Of a DNA stretch of 64,000 nucleotides, positions 60,729-64,000 are shown piece after piece. Below the pieces are notes generated by a model. That model was not told the origin of the DNA, made no database searches, and worked only from the letters and a program-made list of their open reading frames with translations. Position 1 is the stretch's first letter. The number at the start of each line of letters is the position of its first letter. Source of the DNA: Agromyces sp. NDB4Y10 (GTDB taxonomy: Bacteria; Actinomycetota; Actinomycetes; Actinomycetales; Microbacteriaceae); the NCBI RefSeq assembly GCF_001620055.1, contig NZ_LQGY01000040.1:1-64000 (forward strand), given 5' to 3'. The translations under genes and the position numbers were made by a program.

Positions 60729-62003
60729 CTAGCGGCCCGTGCCCGCGTAGACGACCGCGTCGGCGTCGCCGTCGAGCTCGAACGCGGTGTGCACCGCGCG
60801 CGCGGCCGCGTTCACCGAGTCGGCGCGCGTGACGACCGAGATGCGGATCTCGGACGTCGAGATCATCTCGATGTTGATGCCCGCGTCGTACAGTGCCTCG
60901 AACAGCTTCGCCGAGATGCCCGCCGCCGAGCGCATCGCGGCGCCGACCAGCGACAGCTTGCCGATCTGGTCGTCGTACTGGAGCGACTCGAAGCCGAGCG
61001 ACTCCTGCGCCTCGGACAGCGCCTTCAGCGACCGCTCGCCGTCGGACTTCGGGACGGTGAACGAGATGTCGGTGCGACCCGTCGCCGCGGCCGAGACGTT
61101 CTGCACGATCATGTCGACGTTCGCGTTCGTGTTCGCGACGATCTTGAAGATCTTCGCCGCGGCCCCCGGCACGTCGGGCACGCCGACGACCGTGATCTTG
61201 ACCTGGCCCAGGTCGACCGCCACACCGGCGATGACGGACTCTTCCACAGCTTCTCCTTCGGGAAGGCGCTCGGGGTCGTAGACGACGGTCCCCTCGCTGT
61301 TGTTGAACGACGAGCGCACGTGCAGGGTCACCCCGTGACGGCGCGCGTACTCGACGGCCCTGATGTGCAGCACCTTGGCACCGGACGACGCGAGCTCGAG
61401 CATCTCCTCGCTCGTGATGCGGTCGAGCTTGCGTGCCTTCTTCACCACGCGAGGGTCGGACGTGAACACGCCGTCGACGTCGGTGTAGATCTCGCACACG
61501 TCGGCGTCGAGCGCCGCCGCCAGCGCCACCGCGGTCGTGTCGCTGCCGCCACGGCCGAGGGTGGTGATGTCGCGCGTGTCGCGGTTGAAGCCCTGGAACC
61601 CGGCGACGATGACGACCGCGCCCTCGTCGAGCGCCTCGCGCAGGCGGACCGGGGTGACGTCGACGATGCGGGCGGCGCCGTGCGTGGCATCCGTGATCAT
61701 GCCCGCCTGGCTGCCCGTGAACGAGCGCGCCTCGTGGCCCATGCTCTTGATCGCCATCGCGAGCAGCGCCATCGAGATGCGCTCGCCCGCCGACAGCAGC
61801 ATGTCGAGCTCGCGGGGTGCCGGGAGCGGCGTGACCTCGTTGGCCAGGTCGAGCAGCTCGTCGGTCGTGTCGCCCATCGCGGAGACCGCGACGACGACAT
61901 CGTTGCCCGCCTTGCGGGTCTCGACGATGCGCTTCGCGACCCGCTTGATGCTCTCCGCATCGGCGACGGACGATCCGCCGTATTTCTGCACGATCAAGCT
62001 CAC
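60729..62003 (-). CDS. lysC: Aspartate kinase
   Basis: Phosphorylates aspartate, the first step of the lysine, threonine, methionine and diaminopimelate pathway. 424 residues: [15 protein letters not shown] (residues 4-18), [46 protein letters not shown], then two ACT domains (about 265-424) that bind feedback inhibitors ([62 protein letters not shown]). Starts with GTG 62003 behind GGGAG. An internal start for the beta subunit, as in other actinobacteria, would lie in the second half; I did not resolve it. Confidence 0.96.
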   Translation of the reverse strand: MSLIVQKYGGSSVADAESIKRVAKRIVETRKAGNDVVVAVSAMGDTTDELLDLANEVTPLPAPRELDMLLSAGERISMALLAMAIKSMGHEARSFTGSQAGMITDATHGAARIVDVTPVRLREALDEGAVVIVAGFQGFNRDTRDITTLGRGGSDTTAVALAAALDADVCEIYTDVDGVFTSDPRVVKKARKLDRITSEEMLELASSGAKVLHIRAVEYARRHGVTLHVRSSFNNSEGTVVYDPERLPEGEAVEESVIAGVAVDLGQVKITVVGVPDVPGAAAKIFKIVANTNANVDMIVQNVSAAATGRTDISFTVPKSDGERSLKALSEAQESLGFESLQYDDQIGKLSLVGAAMRSAAGISAKLFEALYDAGINIEMISTSEIRISVVTRADSVNAAARAVHTAFELDGDADAVVYAGTGR

Positions 62004-62063
62004 GTGGGCGCTCCCGGGGGTGTGTCTGGGCCGGGGAGATGATCACCCGGCGCCGGAACGTCC

Positions 62064-62069
62064 ATCATA
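62064..62069 (-). promoter_or_regulatory. Candidate -10 box of lysC
   Basis: TATGAT on the minus strand, 60 bp upstream of the lysC GTG. The -35 region is not conserved. Confidence 0.4.
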
Positions 62070-62133
62070 CGGCGGGCCGCATTCTCGCCCTGCCATGTGA
62101 CGACCGGCCCCGGACCGCGCGCGTCGGCGGGAG

Positions 62134-62139
62134 TAGAGT
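62134..62139 (+). promoter_or_regulatory. -10 box of the small membrane protein gene
   Basis: TAGAGT followed by 6 nt and the ATG at 62146; leaderless. Confidence 0.4.
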
Positions 62140-62145
62140 GCGGCC

Positions 62146-62640
62146 ATGGCGGAGGCGCTCGAGGGCTGGACCGACTTCAACGTCGCGATGGTCGGTGCGG
62201 CCGCGGCGCTCGCGGGCCTGCTCATCGTCGCGATGTCGGTGAACATCAGCGCGATCATGTCGTCGCCCGAGCTCACCGCCCGCGCCGGGGCGTCGATCGC
62301 AGGGCTGGCCCTCGCGATCGTCGCATCCGCCGTCGGCCTCATGCCCGGCGGCTCGACGGCGGTCTACGCAATCGCCGTCCTGGTGGCCGCCGTCGGGGCC
62401 GGGGCCTTCCAGGTGGCGGCGATCCGTGCCATCCGTCGCGGCGGTCGCGACAGCGTCGGCGAGCGGATCGTGCGGGGCGCGATCGGCATGGTGGCGGTGG
62501 CGGCGTTCGCCGTCGGAGCGGTGCTCGTGCTGGCGGGGCCGATCGATGCGGGACTCGTCGTGATCGGCTTCGGCGCCGTGATCGCCGTGATCGCGTCGAT
62601 CCTCATGGCGTGGGTGGTGCTCGTGGAGGTCCTCCGCTGA
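62146..62640 (+). CDS. Small multi-pass membrane protein of unknown function
   Basis: 164 residues with five predicted membrane helices (NVAMVGAAAALAGLLIVAMSVNI, GASIAGLALAIVASAVGLM, STAVYAIAVLVAAVGAGAFQVAA, GAIGMVAVAAFAVGAVLVLAG, LVVIGFGAVIAVIASILMAWVVLV) and a basic loop RAIRRGGRDSVGERIVRG in the middle. No known motif. Leaderless start; the gene is divergent from lysC and convergent with the NTF2-like gene. Confidence 0.75.
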   Translation: MAEALEGWTDFNVAMVGAAAALAGLLIVAMSVNISAIMSSPELTARAGASIAGLALAIVASAVGLMPGGSTAVYAIAVLVAAVGAGAFQVAAIRAIRRGGRDSVGERIVRGAIGMVAVAAFAVGAVLVLAGPIDAGLVVIGFGAVIAVIASILMAWVVLVEVLR

Positions 62641-62676
62641 CGTGCGTGGCGAGGGGCGGCTCGCGCCGCCGCCGGT

Positions 62677-63030
62677 TCAGCGGTCGCGCTCCATGTACCA
62701 CTCGGTGAAGCGCGTCGCCCGACCGTCGGGCGCGAGCCGGATGACCCAGAGGTTGTCGTAGAGCTTCGAGTCCGGGTAGTCGGTGCGGCCTTGGACGATC
62801 ACGAGATCGTCGGTCTCGGTGAGGACCTCCCAGTCGAACTCCCAGTCGTCGGGCTCGTCCTTGGAGTCGAGCCACCCGGCGATGATCGCCTCGCGACCCC
62901 GCAGGGCATCGGGATCGTCGGGACTGAACTCGTACACCGCGTCATCCGTGAAGATCGCCGCGATGTCGTCGGGATCGTTGGTCTCCCACGCTCGGACGTA
63001 GCCTTCGACCCAGTCGCTGCCTGCGCTCAT
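62677..63030 (-). CDS. NTF2/SnoaL-like small domain protein
   Basis: 117 residues. The start MSAGSDWVEGYVRAWETNDPDDIAAIFTDDAVYEFSPDDPDALRGREAIIAGWL is the typical SnoaL/NTF2-like pattern (helix-turn-FTDDAVY-beta hairpin), and RFTEWYMERDR closes it. Such domains form cone-shaped barrels that bind small molecules or act as isomerases. No catalytic pair is clear. The ATG 63030 starts at the fold; the frame to 63066 adds nothing. Convergent with the membrane protein gene, separated from recR by 51 bp. Confidence 0.85.
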   Translation of the reverse strand: MSAGSDWVEGYVRAWETNDPDDIAAIFTDDAVYEFSPDDPDALRGREAIIAGWLDSKDEPDDWEFDWEVLTETDDLVIVQGRTDYPDSKLYDNLWVIRLAPDGRATRFTEWYMERDR

Positions 63031-63081
63031 GTGGTCCGTTCTATCGGCGCGGCATCCGGTCGTCAATGGGTGGCGCGGGCG

Positions 63082-63678
63082 TCAGCCGACGACGCGCCGA
63101 CCCTCGAACGCTCGGCCCAGGGTGACCTCGTCGGCGTACTCGAGGTCGCCGCCGACGGGCAGGCCCGAGGCGAGGCGCGTCACGCGGATCTCGAGGGTCG
63201 TGAGGAGCCGGCTGAGATACGTGGCCGTGGCCTCGCCCTCGAGGTTGGGGTCGGTGGCGATGATGACCTCGGTGACGGTGCCGTCGGCGAGGCGCTGCAT
63301 GAGCTGTCGGATGCGGAGCTCGTCGGGCCCGATGCCGTCGATCGGGCTGATCGCGCCGCCGAGCACGTGGTAGAGGCCGCGGAACTCGCGCGTGCGCTCG
63401 ATCGCCACGACGTCCTTCGCCTCCTCGACCACGCAGATGAGCGACGCATCACGGCGCGGGTCGCGGCAGATGGAGCACGTGGACTGCTCGGCCACGTTGC
63501 CGCAGATCTCGCAGAACTTCACCTTGTCGCGCACCTCGAGCAGGATCTCGGCGAGCCGCGACACGTCGAACTGCTCGGTCTGCACGATGTGGAACGCGAT
63601 GCGCTGCGCCGACTTCGGACCGATGCCCGGCAGCCGGCCGAGCTCGTCGATCAGCTCTTGGACGATGCCCTCGTACAC
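63082..63678 (-). CDS. recR: Recombination protein RecR
   Basis: RecFOR-pathway clamp loader for RecA on gaps. 198 residues: helix-hairpin-helix ([20 protein letters not shown]), zinc motif [16 protein letters not shown] (residues 56-71), Toprim domain ([19 protein letters not shown]...[18 protein letters not shown]) and the C-terminal Walker-like end. GTG start at 63678, 3 bp after the dnaX stop: a coupled pair in most bacteria; the small YbaB gene often found between them is absent here. Confidence 0.95.
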   Translation of the reverse strand: MYEGIVQELIDELGRLPGIGPKSAQRIAFHIVQTEQFDVSRLAEILLEVRDKVKFCEICGNVAEQSTCSICRDPRRDASLICVVEEAKDVVAIERTREFRGLYHVLGGAISPIDGIGPDELRIRQLMQRLADGTVTEVIIATDPNLEGEATATYLSRLLTTLEIRVTRLASGLPVGGDLEYADEVTLGRAFEGRRVVG

Positions 63679-63681
63679 GCG

Positions 63682-64000
63682 CTAGCTCCGCTCGCCGAAT
63701 CGAGCGGGCGGCGCCTCGACCTCTTCGAGGAAGGTCGCGCCGAGCAGGTCGCGCACCACCGCCTCGCCGTAGCGCTGGATGGGAGCGCCACCCGAGGACG
63801 CACGCGGCGGGGTCGCGGCGCGCGCCGGTCGGGCCGCCGGCGCGGACGGCTCGGGGGCCGGGGGCGGTGCTGCGTCGAACGGCGGCTCGTCGTCGGCCGG
63901 AGGCGCATCGGCGTCATCGGGCGGCGGGACGTCGTCGATCGGTGCGGCATCGACGCCGGGCCGTTCGGCGCCCGCGGTCGCCGAACGACGATCGGGCGTT
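63682..64000 (-). CDS. dnaX: DNA polymerase III tau/gamma subunit, C-terminal part
   Basis: A gene entering from the right edge. The visible end is a Pro/Ala/Asp-rich linker (PPPDDADAPPADDEPPFDAAPP) followed by APIQRYGEAVVRDLLGATFLEEVEAPPARFGERS, the typical end of DnaX in this group. The immediate recR neighbour supports the call. The ATPase and clamp-loader parts lie outside the window. Confidence 0.8.
   Translation of the reverse strand, partial: TPDRRSATAGAERPGVDAAPIDDVPPPDDADAPPADDEPPFDAAPPPAPEPSAPAARPARAATPPRASSGGAPIQRYGEAVVRDLLGATFLEEVEAPPARFGERS

Noticed and set aside
60729-62046. Frameshift or duplicate lysC frame (495-residue overlapping frame)
   Set aside because: The alternative frame is Arg/His-rich shadow; the kinase and ACT motifs are continuous in the 424-residue frame.

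Overview
The window is from a high-G+C Gram-positive chromosome. Gene order (topA-tmk-holB; dnaX-recR and lysC-asd), the Rv3654c-type Tad locus, malate:quinone oxidoreductase, class E sortase-type LAXTG surface proteins and an Rv2578c-type radical SAM protein all point to Actinomycetota. Gene content looks most like Microbacteriaceae (an Agromyces-, Leifsonia- or Microbacterium-like genome), but I cannot name a genus from sequence alone. Many genes start without a Shine-Dalgarno sequence, directly behind a TANNNT -10 box, as expected in this group.

Layout. 1-2.9 kb: end of a membrane protein, an M20 hydrolase and a Gfo/Idh/MocA oxidoreductase, then tRNA-Thr. 3.1-9.3 kb: an overlapping minus-strand operon topA-tmk-holB plus a secreted alpha/beta hydrolase. 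9.7-13 kb: a GntR-prpD-prpB propionate (2-methylcitrate) operon with two TGTATACA operator candidates. 13-16.2 kb: a compact Tad/Flp-type secretion locus. 16.7-23.5 kb: acs, ridA, a class A penicillin-binding protein, a metallophosphoesterase and tRNA-Pro. 23.5-30.3 kb: membrane glycosyltransferases, GtrA, VanZ, and the UDP-sugar genes ugd and galU.

30.5-47.6 kb is an exopolysaccharide locus: a Wzc-type tyrosine kinase, its low-molecular-weight phosphatase, a polyprenyl-phosphate sugar transferase, a Wzx flippase, pyruvyl-, glycosyl- and acetyltransferases, gmd and fcl for GDP-L-fucose, a DUF4012 protein and, on the opposite strand, a Wzy-like polymerase. The product should be a fucose-containing, pyruvylated and acetylated polymer fed by galU/ugd. 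The middle of the locus and the polymerase segment have visibly lower G+C than the flanks, so they look acquired.

48-51.8 kb: thymidine kinase co-oriented with a LuxR response regulator and two adjacent sensor-like proteins. 51.9-54 kb: the most striking gene, a radical SAM protein whose iron-sulfur cysteine motif is interrupted by a 349-residue homing-endonuclease intein, with a LexA-box palindrome next to its start. 54-60 kb: an ABC-F ATPase with a structured leader, mqo behind a repeat element, and two paralogous LAXTG surface proteins. 59.5-64 kb: asd, lysC, two small genes, recR and the end of dnaX.

Cross-window observations include a 20-bp palindrome found almost identically at about 16.45 kb and 58.5 kb, with a half-site in a third place, and strong over-representation of the octamer CGGATGCC/GGCATCCG.
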